A program made the translations under genes and the position numbers. From the NCBI GenBank assembly GCA_032123435.1, contig JAQBFJ010000208.1, positions 1-14,245 of the forward strand: a stretch of 14,245 nt of DNA, read 5' to 3'. Positions 7,237 to 14,245 of this stretch are shown one piece after another. The notes below the pieces were generated by a model. That model ran no database searches and was not told the DNA's origin. It worked only from the letters and a program-made list of their open reading frames with translations. Each line of letters opens with the position of its first letter. Position 1 is the stretch's first letter. The stretch is from JAQBFJ01 sp032123435. GTDB lineage: Bacteria; Verrucomicrobiota; Kiritimatiellia; UBA8416; JAQBFJ01.

Positions 7237-8655
7237 ATGAGTTTTTCCGCGCGAATAATTAAGAAGGGCACAAACATCAAGAAAGAAGTCGTGCAGACAA
7301 ATAAAGAAATCATTCCCAAGAAACTCCGTAAATCACTCGTAAGGATTACGATCGGCGGAAGCCTGGCCATGGTCTTCATAAGCGGAACAACATGTCCCGC
7401 TTTTGTCGAATTCTTCAGAGCCATTGGCGCGCGTGAATTTCATTTCGGCCTGATCAATGGCATTCCGCTGATGATGATGCTGATGCATTTCTGGGGGGCC
7501 GTAAGTTCTAATTCCATGAAAAGACGCAAGCCCTGTTTTCTCTTTTGTCTTATCGCCGGCCGTCTTATGTATTTGCCACTTGTATTACTGCCTATCCTGT
7601 TTCCATCTGTCAAAACAGAATTAATGCTTGGCATATTACTCGTAATTATATTTATGAGTTCGGCTTTGGTAAATTTCGCCACGCCAATCTGGTTCTCCTG
7701 GATGGCTGATTTGATTCCGCATCGTATACTCAACCGTTACTGGGGCGGACGCCAGTTCTGGATGTATATAGTATGGGTATTATGTTATCTCATTCTTTCA
7801 TTGATTGCTTACTTATCTAAAGCACCTATAACCGTTGTTTACCCGTGGATTGCGGCAATAGCCATCGCCGCCGGCGTAATTGACATCTTGCTCTTTATTC
7901 AAGTCAAGGAGCCGCCGAACCTCACAACACCGCATGTGCCCGCTTTCAAATTACTGCTGGCTCCTCTGCACCATCCGGAATACGGTACATTTGTCATGTT
8001 TTCATGTATCTGGATGGCAGTGGTCATGTTTGCCGCGCCATTCATGCAGCTTTTCGCACTTCAGGTCCTGAAAATTCCATTATGGCAGATTACCCTGGCC
8101 TGGTGCATGAGTGGCGTTGGAATAGCTGTAGCCGGAACGTTCTGGGGAAAGATTGCCGATTCACACGGTCATAAACCGGTTCTTAAGGTGGCCTTATTCT
8201 TCAAGCCGTTCATGGTACTGTTTTTCATATTGGTAACACCAAGATATTTCCTGATTACAGCACCTATTGTTTTCTTCTTTGACGGAATGATAAACGCGGC
8301 TTTGATGGTCGCTTCAAACGGATACATGCTGAAACTTGCGCCACGCGAAAACAGGTCCGCCTTCATCGCCGCTATTACCGGGTTGTCAGGTCTCTGCGGC
8401 GGACTTGCCGCTATTGGTGCCGGTATTTTTCTGCGGTCATTATCCGATTTCTCCTTCACCGCGCTGGGCAGAACATGGGGAAATTTTCATTTACTGTTCG
8501 GCATAGATTTCATATTGCGCATGGGCTGCATTTTCCTCGCCTCCTCAATCAAAGAACCAAAAAGCTCAACTGCTTCACATATTCTTCAGGATATATGGTG
8601 TACCTGGCCTTTCCGTCTGCTTCGGTTTCATCTCGATTCTCAAGACCGCAAATAA
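7237..8655 (+). CDS. Major facilitator superfamily (MFS) permease
   Basis: The 472-residue protein has a basic cytoplasmic N-tail of about 35 residues followed by roughly 12 hydrophobic spans in two groups of six. The halves are separated by a loop around residues 220-240 (VKEPPNLTTPHVPAFK). GKIADSHGHKPVLK (about 305-318) is an MFS motif A-like loop between spans 8 and 9, and SWMADLIPHRILNRYWGGRQ (153-172) is the equivalent region of the first half. It should be a proton- or ion-coupled transporter in the inner membrane; the substrate cannot be inferred. Related permeases are frequent near glycan genes in PVC bacteria, so a sugar is plausible but unproven. The start has no clear Shine-Dalgarno (CTCCTTTAC before ATG), so a downstream start within the N-tail is possible. 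It diverges from the glycyl radical enzyme and converges on the DUF6785 gene. Confidence 0.8.
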   Translation: MSFSARIIKKGTNIKKEVVQTNKEIIPKKLRKSLVRITIGGSLAMVFISGTTCPAFVEFFRAIGAREFHFGLINGIPLMMMLMHFWGAVSSNSMKRRKPCFLFCLIAGRLMYLPLVLLPILFPSVKTELMLGILLVIIFMSSALVNFATPIWFSWMADLIPHRILNRYWGGRQFWMYIVWVLCYLILSLIAYLSKAPITVVYPWIAAIAIAAGVIDILLFIQVKEPPNLTTPHVPAFKLLLAPLHHPEYGTFVMFSCIWMAVVMFAAPFMQLFALQVLKIPLWQITLAWCMSGVGIAVAGTFWGKIADSHGHKPVLKVALFFKPFMVLFFILVTPRYFLITAPIVFFFDGMINAALMVASNGYMLKLAPRENRSAFIAAITGLSGLCGGLAAIGAGIFLRSLSDFSFTALGRTWGNFHLLFGIDFILRMGCIFLASSIKEPKSSTASHILQDIWCTWPFRLLRFHLDSQDRK

Positions 8656-8749
8656 TCCATCCTTCTTTCTTAACCACCCGGCGTCCCCGCCTCGAGGGCC
8701 CGAGGGTTACATCAAATCCAATATTGTCATAAGACCCGTCCTCGGACCC

Positions 8750-8785
8750 GTCCTTGGACCCGGAAGGTCCTTCCGGACCTGAGGG
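8750..8785. repeat. 36-base palindromic repeat, copy 1
   Basis: This copy is identical to 9125-9160 at 35 of 36 bases. Its core CCGGAAGGTCCTTCCGG (8760-8776) has perfect 8-base arms around one T. It resembles a REP-like intergenic element. Confidence 0.7.
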
Positions 8786-8922
8786 GAAGGTCTCCGGCCC
8801 TGAGGGCGGACCTGAGGGGAGTACACGAGGGCAACGTCCTTAGACATGACTCCACAATCCATGATTTGATGCAACGTTGTTATCGGGGAGTAAACCTCCG
8901 AGACAACCTCATCTCCCTTGTC

Positions 8923-8954
8923 CCGGCGTAGTTCTTTAACCCGAAGCCGGATCC
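8923..8954. repeat. Imperfect hairpin repeat, copy 1 (CCGGCGTAGTTC...GAAGCCGGATCC)
   Basis: The ends CCGGC and GCCGG are complementary and flank a variable centre. The same outer sequence recurs 5 bases later with a centre four bases longer. The pairing ends with differing loops suggest a folded RNA or DNA element and not coding sequence. Confidence 0.6.
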
Positions 8955-8959
8955 ATGTT

Positions 8960-8995
8960 CCGGCGTAGTTCGCTATTGCGATCGAAGCCGGATCC
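8960..8995. repeat. Imperfect hairpin repeat, copy 2
   Basis: The first 12 and last 12 bases match the copy at 8923-8954. The centre (GCTATTGCGATC) differs. CCGGC and GCCGG arms are retained, with an inner TTCG/CGAA pairing available. Confidence 0.6.
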
Positions 8996-9087
8996 TCATC
9001 AAGAAAACTGTTCAGGAAATGTGGGAGAAAACTACTGTTTTATACAGATTTCTAACCATCGTGTCTTAATCTTAATCCTGTCTGCCC

Positions 9088-9111
9088 TTCGTAGCTCCTC
9101 CAGGAGCGAAG
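9088..9111. repeat. Palindrome with GCTCCT/AGGAGC arms
   Basis: GCTCCTCCAGGAGC (9094-9107) has perfect 6-base arms and a CC loop. CTTC and GAAG outside it extend the stem with a 3-base bulge on one side. It is one of several GC-rich hairpins in this gap. Confidence 0.55.
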
Positions 9112-9124
9112 TAGGGTTTATCCT

Positions 9125-9160
9125 GTCCTTGGACCCGGAATGTCCTTCCGGACCTGAGGG
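9125..9160. repeat. 36-base palindromic repeat, copy 2
   Basis: A direct-orientation copy of 8750-8785 with a single G-to-T change in the left arm of the palindrome. ATCCTGTC words flank it on both sides. Confidence 0.7.
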
Positions 9161-9202
9161 TTATCCTGTCTGAAAAAAGCTCCCCTTTCACTGACAATAC
9201 CG

Positions 9203-11230
9203 TTAGCTTGGCATCAGAGACGGTGCCACGAAAAGCAGTACCGCAGGGAGCAGTCCCCATAGTATCAGGTGTACTATGTCTCCGATGATTAAGCCGACAA
9301 AGAAAGGTGTGACTGTCCGGTAGAGGTTTGATCCGCCATAGCGCAGGATAGTTATTTTAAGCAGCCATCCTATGAGCAGGCTTACCCAGCAGCGGTTGAG
9401 ATACCATGTGTTGACTATAATGATGCCGATCGGATGTATAGGCCATGTAGGTATGTTGAGTGATGCCAGTTCCAAGCCGCCGGCCAGCACTGCTCCCGCT
9501 GTTATGTGTCCGATTTGACTGTAAGGCGGCGGCGTCGGTCTAACTCCTCTGGTCACGGAATCAATCTTTGGAAGGACCCAGTTGAAAGTATTAAACCAAT
9601 ATGGATTCAATGGTGTTTCCAGTCCGTCCATTGTAATACTGTGATTATAATTGCCGTAAAGGTGTACGGCACCGCAGATCACGAATGTGAAGATCAAGAC
9701 GGCGATAATTAACAGCGAAACGCGCCAGCGGTATCTTGGTGTTGCCTCTTTATCCAACGCCAAAGCATGTGCACCCAAACACATTGGACTGGCAACTGAT
9801 GTATGCGCAAACAAGAGTCCCATTATTGGCGCGAAATATAGTGAAATCGGGCTGAGCCACGAGAACGGAACTATGCTGGTCAAGATTTCCGGACTGCCCA
9901 TGGCGCGCAGGTACGGCATACCTGTTTCCGCTACTGTTCGAGTAATGATGATTGAAATCATAAGAATAAAGCCTACAAATACTATTGCCCAGCCCGGGTT
10001 TACGCCTACCCATATAAACCATATGATGGCGGCTATAGTGCCGATAAGAAACATGATTACTGCGTCACGTTGTTGATAATCGTCTTCTGTCTCCGGTTTA
10101 CGGAAGAGCAGTCCAAAAACATGTCGCCAGTGAGCGCGGCCGAGCCATAGCACGGCTGTGGTTAAGGCGAGCATTGCGCCCTGTTGTTGACAGCCTACTG
10201 TGCCGCCATTGAATGGCGGCAGGTATGCCTGGCCGATCATTTGGTATAACGCGTAAACAATGGTGAAAAACCATAGTGAAAAACTGATGCGGGCCGGCAT
10301 GAAAAAAGATACGCCGATGATGATAAAGAATATGTAATTACTTTTGATATGACCAGGGAGATACAGAAAAGGAATGTCACTGAAACAGCGGCTGAGATCC
10401 CATTGAAGCGGAATGACGGGTATTTTGTCAGGCCAATAGCTGTTGAATTTAAACATGGAGGCAAGGATAAATGCCATAATGGCGCCGACCCAGAATGCCT
10501 TGTTATAGAATACTGGCGCCAGCGTTCTTCCGTTTTGCGGTTTCTCGATAAGTGTTTCCTGTATTGTCAGCAGAGGGAAGGGCAGTCTTTCATTACGCTG
10601 CCATTGCGGCAGGAGTATTTGCGTCAGTCCGATCATCATGGTCCACACGGCTATAAGCAGTGAGCCCCATGTTATGAGAGGAGGGAACCATGCGCGCCAT
10701 GGAATGGGTTCTTTGGGGCCTGTCGGATTTCTTGGATCAATAGCAGGCAGTTCCTGTATGAAATGATCACCCACCGGAGTTGCTATGCCGTAACCCAGTT
10801 TATCAGGGAAGAGGCTGGGAGGTAGGTTAAGTTTCGCGTATGTTTCCGAATAGCTTGGATTCAGGTTGGCATTCACGGGAGTTCCGGCCAGATGATAAGG
10901 CAGACGTCTATGCAATCCGTCTCCCGGTACAACGGATGCGACAAGCGCCATGCCCAGTATAAGCGCTATTTGCCTGGTGTTAAGCATTAAGCGAGGTCTT
11001 ATCAGTCGTAACATCGGGTTGATGAGTAATACGACGAGCAGAAGCACGAACATGGCGCCTTTAGGCAGGTAGCCGTCGCATAAATCCGCCGCGTTGGCAT
11101 TACAGTTGATGATGATATCTACGTAAGGTGTGATTATGGAGATGAATATGGCACCCAGTAGTCCGATAATGATGGCCCATAATAGACGGGTAGGCGTCAT
11201 GGCTTTGGAGTTGTTTGATTTATTATTCAA
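9203..11230 (-). CDS. DUF6785/DUF6784-family multi-spanning membrane protein, putative transporter
   Basis: The 675-residue protein is mostly hydrophobic, with about 12-14 likely membrane spans. It has the look of the DUF6785/DUF6784 proteins of PVC bacteria, which are distantly like oligopeptide (OPT) transporters. Recognisable regions are LNTRQIALILGMALVASVVPGDG (84-105), RNERLPFPLLTIQETLI (212-228), RTVAETGMPYLRAMG (431-445) and the C-terminal HPIG...GWLLKITILRYGG...PFFVGLIIG (599-650). The start is TTG at 11230, supported by AGGTG 7 bases upstream and by its position 9 bases after the stop of the AroF-PheA gene. The next ATG (codon 11) has no Shine-Dalgarno. The spacing indicates co-translation with the aromatic pathway gene. 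Transport of an aromatic compound is a guess from context, since the family has no settled substrate. Confidence 0.75.
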   Translation of the reverse strand: MNNKSNNSKAMTPTRLLWAIIIGLLGAIFISIITPYVDIIINCNANAADLCDGYLPKGAMFVLLLVVLLINPMLRLIRPRLMLNTRQIALILGMALVASVVPGDGLHRRLPYHLAGTPVNANLNPSYSETYAKLNLPPSLFPDKLGYGIATPVGDHFIQELPAIDPRNPTGPKEPIPWRAWFPPLITWGSLLIAVWTMMIGLTQILLPQWQRNERLPFPLLTIQETLIEKPQNGRTLAPVFYNKAFWVGAIMAFILASMFKFNSYWPDKIPVIPLQWDLSRCFSDIPFLYLPGHIKSNYIFFIIIGVSFFMPARISFSLWFFTIVYALYQMIGQAYLPPFNGGTVGCQQQGAMLALTTAVLWLGRAHWRHVFGLLFRKPETEDDYQQRDAVIMFLIGTIAAIIWFIWVGVNPGWAIVFVGFILMISIIITRTVAETGMPYLRAMGSPEILTSIVPFSWLSPISLYFAPIMGLLFAHTSVASPMCLGAHALALDKEATPRYRWRVSLLIIAVLIFTFVICGAVHLYGNYNHSITMDGLETPLNPYWFNTFNWVLPKIDSVTRGVRPTPPPYSQIGHITAGAVLAGGLELASLNIPTWPIHPIGIIIVNTWYLNRCWVSLLIGWLLKITILRYGGSNLYRTVTPFFVGLIIGDIVHLILWGLLPAVLLFVAPSLMPS

Positions 11231-11239
11231 TGTTTACAC

Positions 11240-13123
11240 CTAGTAACGTCCAAGTACCTTAAGATAATCTACATGTTCTTTCAACTCGTTTAATACGGGC
11301 TCAAATTTAGGGGATTTGATATCCGCTTCCAGATCAACGTAAAACATCCATTCAGAAGGTTCTCCTTCTACAGCACGGGATTCCAGTTTGACAAGATTTA
11401 TACCATAATCTGAAAATACTCTCAGTGTTTCATACAGGGCACCGGGCCTGTTTACGGTCTGGTATACGATGGATGATTTGCGTTTAGGCCCTTTCTTGAG
11501 CTGTTTCTGAGCTATAACGACGAAACGCGTATAGTTGCGCGGATTGGTCTCGATCCCTTCTTCAAGGATTGTAAGTCCGTAGAATTCAGCAGTTTCTAAT
11601 GTTGTAATAACGGCATCTTCGGATCTGGATCCTTCTTTGACCTGTCTTGCCGCTGAAGTTGTATCACGCGCGGCGACTTGTTCCCAATCTGGATGCGCAT
11701 CCAGATATTGGCGGCACTGGCGGAAGACCGAAGGTTCAGAAAACACGCGTTTGATATCAGTCATATTTATTCCAGGTTGTGTAGCGAGATTATGCACGAC
11801 GCGCAATGTTATTTCACCGACAATCTGCAGGTTGTATTCGAGGAGTAGATCGTAATTTTCATGTACGCTTCCCGACAGTGAGTTATGGAGGGGGATGACC
11901 GCATAATCGGCGAGACCTTCTGTTACCGCATCAAATATTTCCCTGTATGAGCGTGTGGGCATTGGTATTGTGCCGGAACCGAAATACTGTGTGCATGCCT
12001 TATGCGCGGTTGTGCCTGTTTCTCCGCAAAAGGCCGTCTTAACCTTGCTTCCTTTGCGCGTAGAAGCCTTGTTCTTAATAACTTTTGCTTTTTCCAGGTA
12101 CGCAAAGTCGACCTGACGGCCAACTACCGGCGCGATCATATAAATATCACGCATTAATTTTCCAAACTGTTCGGGCAGCAGACTTTGTGGTCCGTCGGAC
12201 AGCGCCTTATCAGGCTCGTTATGGACCTCGATTATTATTCCATCAGCACCCGCGGCAATAGACGCGCGAGCCATAGGCGCCACTTTTTCACGTATTCCGG
12301 TCGCATGACTTGGGTCAATGATGACAGGCAGGTGTGTGAGATTTTTTAATACGGGTATTGCCGAAAGATCCAGAGTGTTACGGGTATAAGGCTCAAATGT
12401 TCTTATTCCACGTTCACAGAGAACTACCTGATTATTGCCTTCTGACATGATATATTCGGCTGACATAAGCCATTCTTCAATAGTTGCGGAAGGGCCACGT
12501 TTGAGAAGCACCGGCTTGTTCAAGCGTCCAACGCATTTAAGAAGATCGAAATTCTGCATGTTTCTTGCGCCGATCTGAAGCATGTCAATATACTTGACCA
12601 TTATGTCAGCGTGGCTGGTAGAAACTATCTCTGAGACAACGGGCATTCCGGTTTCTTTTCTGATGTCGGCCAGTATTTTCAGGCCTTCCTCGCCAAGACC
12701 CTGGAAGGAGTAGGGGGATGAGCGTGGTTTGAATGCCCCTGCACGAAATATCAATGCCCCGTATTTTCTGACCTCGCGCGCCACGGTAAATGCCTGCTCT
12801 CGGCTTTCAACGGCACAAGGACCGGCGATAATGACCAGTCTTTGTGTTCCTATTTCGACAGGACCAACGCGCACATGCGTGTCTTCTTTGTGTTCATCGC
12901 GGCTCGCGAGTTTGAAAGGCGGTTTGTCCGGTATTATGTTTGCTACGCCGGGCAGTATGGAGATAGTTTCCATATTTTCGGCAAGTTTGCCGCGGGCGGC
13001 AATAATGGTGCCGTCCTTAGGGTTGTGCTCGATTTCGTGGAACGAGATGCCTTTCATCCGAAGCGCTGTCAGCACCTGTTTTTTAGAATTATCGGTAATC
13101 CCTTTTTTCAATACAATTATCAT
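11240..13123 (-). CDS. Fused DAHP synthase (AroF) / prephenate dehydratase (PheA) with N-terminal ferredoxin-like and C-terminal ACT domains
   Basis: One 627-residue frame joins two enzymes. Residues 1-70 form a ferredoxin-like regulatory domain (MIIVLKKGIT at the start), as in Thermotoga-type DAHP synthases. Residues 85-335 are DAHP synthase, condensing phosphoenolpyruvate and erythrose-4-phosphate. They show GPCAVES (101-107), FRAGAFKPRSSPYSF (126-140), QIGARN, LLKRG (206-210) and DPSHATG (270-276), with C103, H273, E299 and D310 as expected metal ligands. Residues 360-540 are prephenate dehydratase (prephenate to phenylpyruvate), ending in NYTRFVVIA (530-538) with the catalytic-region Thr. 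Residues 550-627 are an ACT domain with PGAL (560-563) and ESR (581-583), the usual phenylalanine-sensing motifs. The dehydratase part departs from consensus: PLHNS replaces the usual P-x-ENS, and SEPS replaces SHPQ. There is no chorismate mutase domain. The start has TAGGTG 6 bases upstream. Expected cytoplasmic, feedback-regulated. Confidence 0.9.
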   Translation of the reverse strand: MIIVLKKGITDNSKKQVLTALRMKGISFHEIEHNPKDGTIIAARGKLAENMETISILPGVANIIPDKPPFKLASRDEHKEDTHVRVGPVEIGTQRLVIIAGPCAVESREQAFTVAREVRKYGALIFRAGAFKPRSSPYSFQGLGEEGLKILADIRKETGMPVVSEIVSTSHADIMVKYIDMLQIGARNMQNFDLLKCVGRLNKPVLLKRGPSATIEEWLMSAEYIMSEGNNQVVLCERGIRTFEPYTRNTLDLSAIPVLKNLTHLPVIIDPSHATGIREKVAPMARASIAAGADGIIIEVHNEPDKALSDGPQSLLPEQFGKLMRDIYMIAPVVGRQVDFAYLEKAKVIKNKASTRKGSKVKTAFCGETGTTAHKACTQYFGSGTIPMPTRSYREIFDAVTEGLADYAVIPLHNSLSGSVHENYDLLLEYNLQIVGEITLRVVHNLATQPGINMTDIKRVFSEPSVFRQCRQYLDAHPDWEQVAARDTTSAARQVKEGSRSEDAVITTLETAEFYGLTILEEGIETNPRNYTRFVVIAQKQLKKGPKRKSSIVYQTVNRPGALYETLRVFSDYGINLVKLESRAVEGEPSEWMFYVDLEADIKSPKFEPVLNELKEHVDYLKVLGRY

Positions 13124-13173
13124 TAGAACACCTATAACCTGTTGCCTGAATGACTTGTCTGCCAGGATTTGAA

Positions 13174-13203
13174 ACGATAAATCAGCTGAGGTAATATTGT
13201 CAA
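13174..13203 (-). promoter_or_regulatory. Candidate promoter for the aroF-pheA fusion and the membrane protein gene
   Basis: Reading minus, a perfect TTGACA (13203-13198) is followed after 18 bases by TATCGT (13179-13174), a partial -10 match. The -35 overlaps the cobS stop codon. It could let the aromatic genes be transcribed independently of the cobalamin genes upstream. Confidence 0.4.
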
Positions 13204-13955
13204 GCGAACAGAATTGTTGCCACGCCGAAGGCGAGAATAAAGACCTCAGTTATTTCGTTGCCCGCGCCCAGTATATCTCCTGTGATTCCTCCTATTCGAG
13301 CGTGACAGCGGATGGTTATCAGTCTTGCCAGCAGCCAACTGCATGCCAGTGCAATCAGCCACATAAAATCCGTTCGATTGATTACGGCGAGTAATGCGCA
13401 TGACAGTACCAAGGTTATGACCAGATGGCGTTTTGAGGCGTCTTTGACGAATGATTCTGCCGTGCCGCCCTGTGAGCGTGCGTATGATGATGTTGCGGCT
13501 AGAATAACCTGAACTGTTCGAGATATGATGTAAGCTGTAATGATCCAGGTTGATTTGTTCAGCAGAATCAGTTTTTCGAAACATATCCACTTTGCCAATA
13601 TGACGCAAATAAGTGTTACACAGCCAAAGACACCTACAGCTGAATCCTTCATTATACGCAGGACCGATTCCTTGTTGTGCCCGCCCCAGAATGCGTCTGC
13701 GCAATCAGAGAGACCGTCAAGATGCAGGCCGCGGGTAAGTATAACGCTCATGATTACCAGAAGAATCGCGGCGCCTTCCGGCCATGTGCGATCAGTACAG
13801 AAGTTCCATAGCATGACTGTACCGTAAAGCATGAGGCCGAGAATCATGCCAACAACAGGAAACCATGGCAAAGAGGAAGCGAGCTTTTCCGAATCCTTTC
13901 CAGGGATTGGTATTATAGTCAATGTTCTAAGAGCTGTTACAAAACTTTTAAGCAT
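13200..13955 (-). CDS. cobS: Adenosylcobinamide-GDP ribazoletransferase (cobalamin synthase) CobS
   Basis: CobS is an integral membrane enzyme that joins adenosylcobinamide-GDP to alpha-ribazole (or its phosphate) to make adenosylcobalamin (phosphate). Family motifs are clear: GLHLDGLSDCADAFWGG (76-92 from the chosen start), MKDSAVGVFG (102-111), SYARSQGG, and near the C-terminus ARIGGITGDILGAGNEITE (219-237). The acidic residues of HLDGLSDCAD bind the metal. About six to seven hydrophobic spans are visible, and 251 residues is normal for the family. I chose the ATG at 13955, which has AGGA 9 bases upstream and follows the cobT stop by 4 bases. A GTG at 13973 would add six residues and overlap cobT by 14 bases. 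Transcription is coupled to cobT. Confidence 0.93.
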   Translation of the reverse strand: MLKSFVTALRTLTIIPIPGKDSEKLASSLPWFPVVGMILGLMLYGTVMLWNFCTDRTWPEGAAILLVIMSVILTRGLHLDGLSDCADAFWGGHNKESVLRIMKDSAVGVFGCVTLICVILAKWICFEKLILLNKSTWIITAYIISRTVQVILAATSSYARSQGGTAESFVKDASKRHLVITLVLSCALLAVINRTDFMWLIALACSWLLARLITIRCHARIGGITGDILGAGNEITEVFILAFGVATILFA

Positions 13956-13959
13956 GTTT

Positions 13960-14245
13960 TTACGTCCTGTCACTCACACCCGCGCCGCTGAATGTAGCCA
14001 TTTCATTGTAAATTGCTATTGAAGCCTCGATTATGGTCATGGCCAGAGCCGCGCCCGTGCCTTCGCCGAGTCTCATGTCAAGATCAAGAATAGGTCTGAT
14101 ATTAAGTTGGTTCATTATTACTTTGTGCCCTTTCTCCTGGGACATATGACTGAAGAACAGATAATTTTCAACATTTTTATTCATTTTTATGGCAGATACC
14201 GCTCCAGCCGCTGATATGAATCCATCAACAATAACAGGAATGCCG
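13960..14245 (-). CDS. cobT: Nicotinate-nucleotide--dimethylbenzimidazole phosphoribosyltransferase CobT, C-terminal part, cut by window edge
   Basis: The frame is open to the right edge and gives the last 95 codons of CobT, which makes alpha-ribazole phosphate from nicotinate mononucleotide and a lower-ligand base such as dimethylbenzimidazole. The segment GIPVIVDGFISAAG at the edge, SHMSQEKGHK, and LDLDMRLGEGTGAALAM are all characteristic. The Glu of GEGTGA is the known catalytic base in the Salmonella enzyme. The usual length is about 350 residues, so roughly 255 lie outside the window. The ATG at 14184 lies inside the conserved domain and is not the start. It is directly followed by cobS, the normal partner in lower-ligand assembly. 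Confidence 0.95.
   Translation of the reverse strand, partial: GIPVIVDGFISAAGAVSAIKMNKNVENYLFFSHMSQEKGHKVIMNQLNIRPILDLDMRLGEGTGAALAMTIIEASIAIYNEMATFSGAGVSDRT

Larger units (their letters stand above)
8656..9202. other. Repeat-rich noncoding region between convergent genes
   Basis: This 547-base gap lies between the stop codons of the permease (plus) and the DUF6785 protein (minus). It has no plausible gene but is dense in short palindromes and direct repeats, listed separately. It also holds several CCTGAGGG units at 8778-8818 and three copies of an (A/T)ATCCTGTC word near 9075, 9119 and 9163. No strong intrinsic terminator was seen for either gene, so some of the palindromes may serve that role. 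Confidence 0.6.

Noticed and set aside
8656..9202. Possible CRISPR array, because of repeated hairpins
   Set aside because: Repeats are only two copies each, of different kinds, without regular spacers, and no cas gene is nearby.
8475..9260. Frames in the repeat-rich gap (8475-8732 plus, 8955-9173 plus, 9072-9260 minus)
   Set aside because: They translate palindromic repeats or shadow the ends of the flanking genes, and none has family similarity or a convincing start.
13124..13199. Possible riboswitch or attenuator between cobS and the aroF-pheA fusion
   Set aside because: The 76-base gap is too short for a T-box or cobalamin riboswitch, and no leader peptide or terminator hairpin was seen.

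Overview
The window looks like chromosome from an anaerobic member of the PVC group (Lentisphaerota, Kiritimatiellota or a relative). This is inferred, not proven. The reasons are glycoside hydrolases and phosphorylases mixed with a glycyl radical enzyme, an MFS permease, a DUF6785/DUF6784 multi-spanning membrane protein, and intergenic regions packed with short GC-rich palindromes. No rRNA, tRNA, CRISPR array or complete insertion sequence was seen.

Layout. (1) Positions 1-4279 are a carbohydrate pair transcribed divergently from one 318-base region. On the minus strand is the N-terminal 561 codons of a large GH94-type phosphorylase resembling 1,2-beta-oligoglucan (SOGP-like) enzymes, cut by the left edge. 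On the plus strand is a clan GH-D (GH36/GH27-like) alpha-galactosidase-like protein. (2) Positions 4635-6923 (minus) hold a GC-rich glycyl radical enzyme. Its first ~37 codons are the N-terminus of an IS-type transposase, joined in frame to the enzyme body. The leader has a hairpin that would pair with the Shine-Dalgarno sequence. No activating enzyme is in the window. (3) Positions 7237-8655 (plus) hold an MFS permease, followed by 547 bases of noncoding DNA with repeated palindromes. (4) Positions 9203-14245 (minus) read, in transcription order, as cobT (partial), cobS, an unusual DAHP synthase / prephenate dehydratase / ACT fusion, and a DUF6785-family membrane protein started by TTG 9 bases after the fusion's stop codon.

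How the genes work together. The left part suggests phosphorolysis or hydrolysis of plant or bacterial glycans. CobT and CobS perform the last lower-ligand assembly steps of cobalamin synthesis. The fusion joins the first step of the shikimate pathway with the committed step to phenylpyruvate, both under one ACT domain, so feedback control of pathway entry and exit may be coupled. The adjoining membrane protein is a candidate transporter tied to that pathway. The strongest items for follow-up are the transposase/glycyl-radical chimera and the AroF-PheA fusion, whose dehydratase domain departs from two normally conserved motifs.
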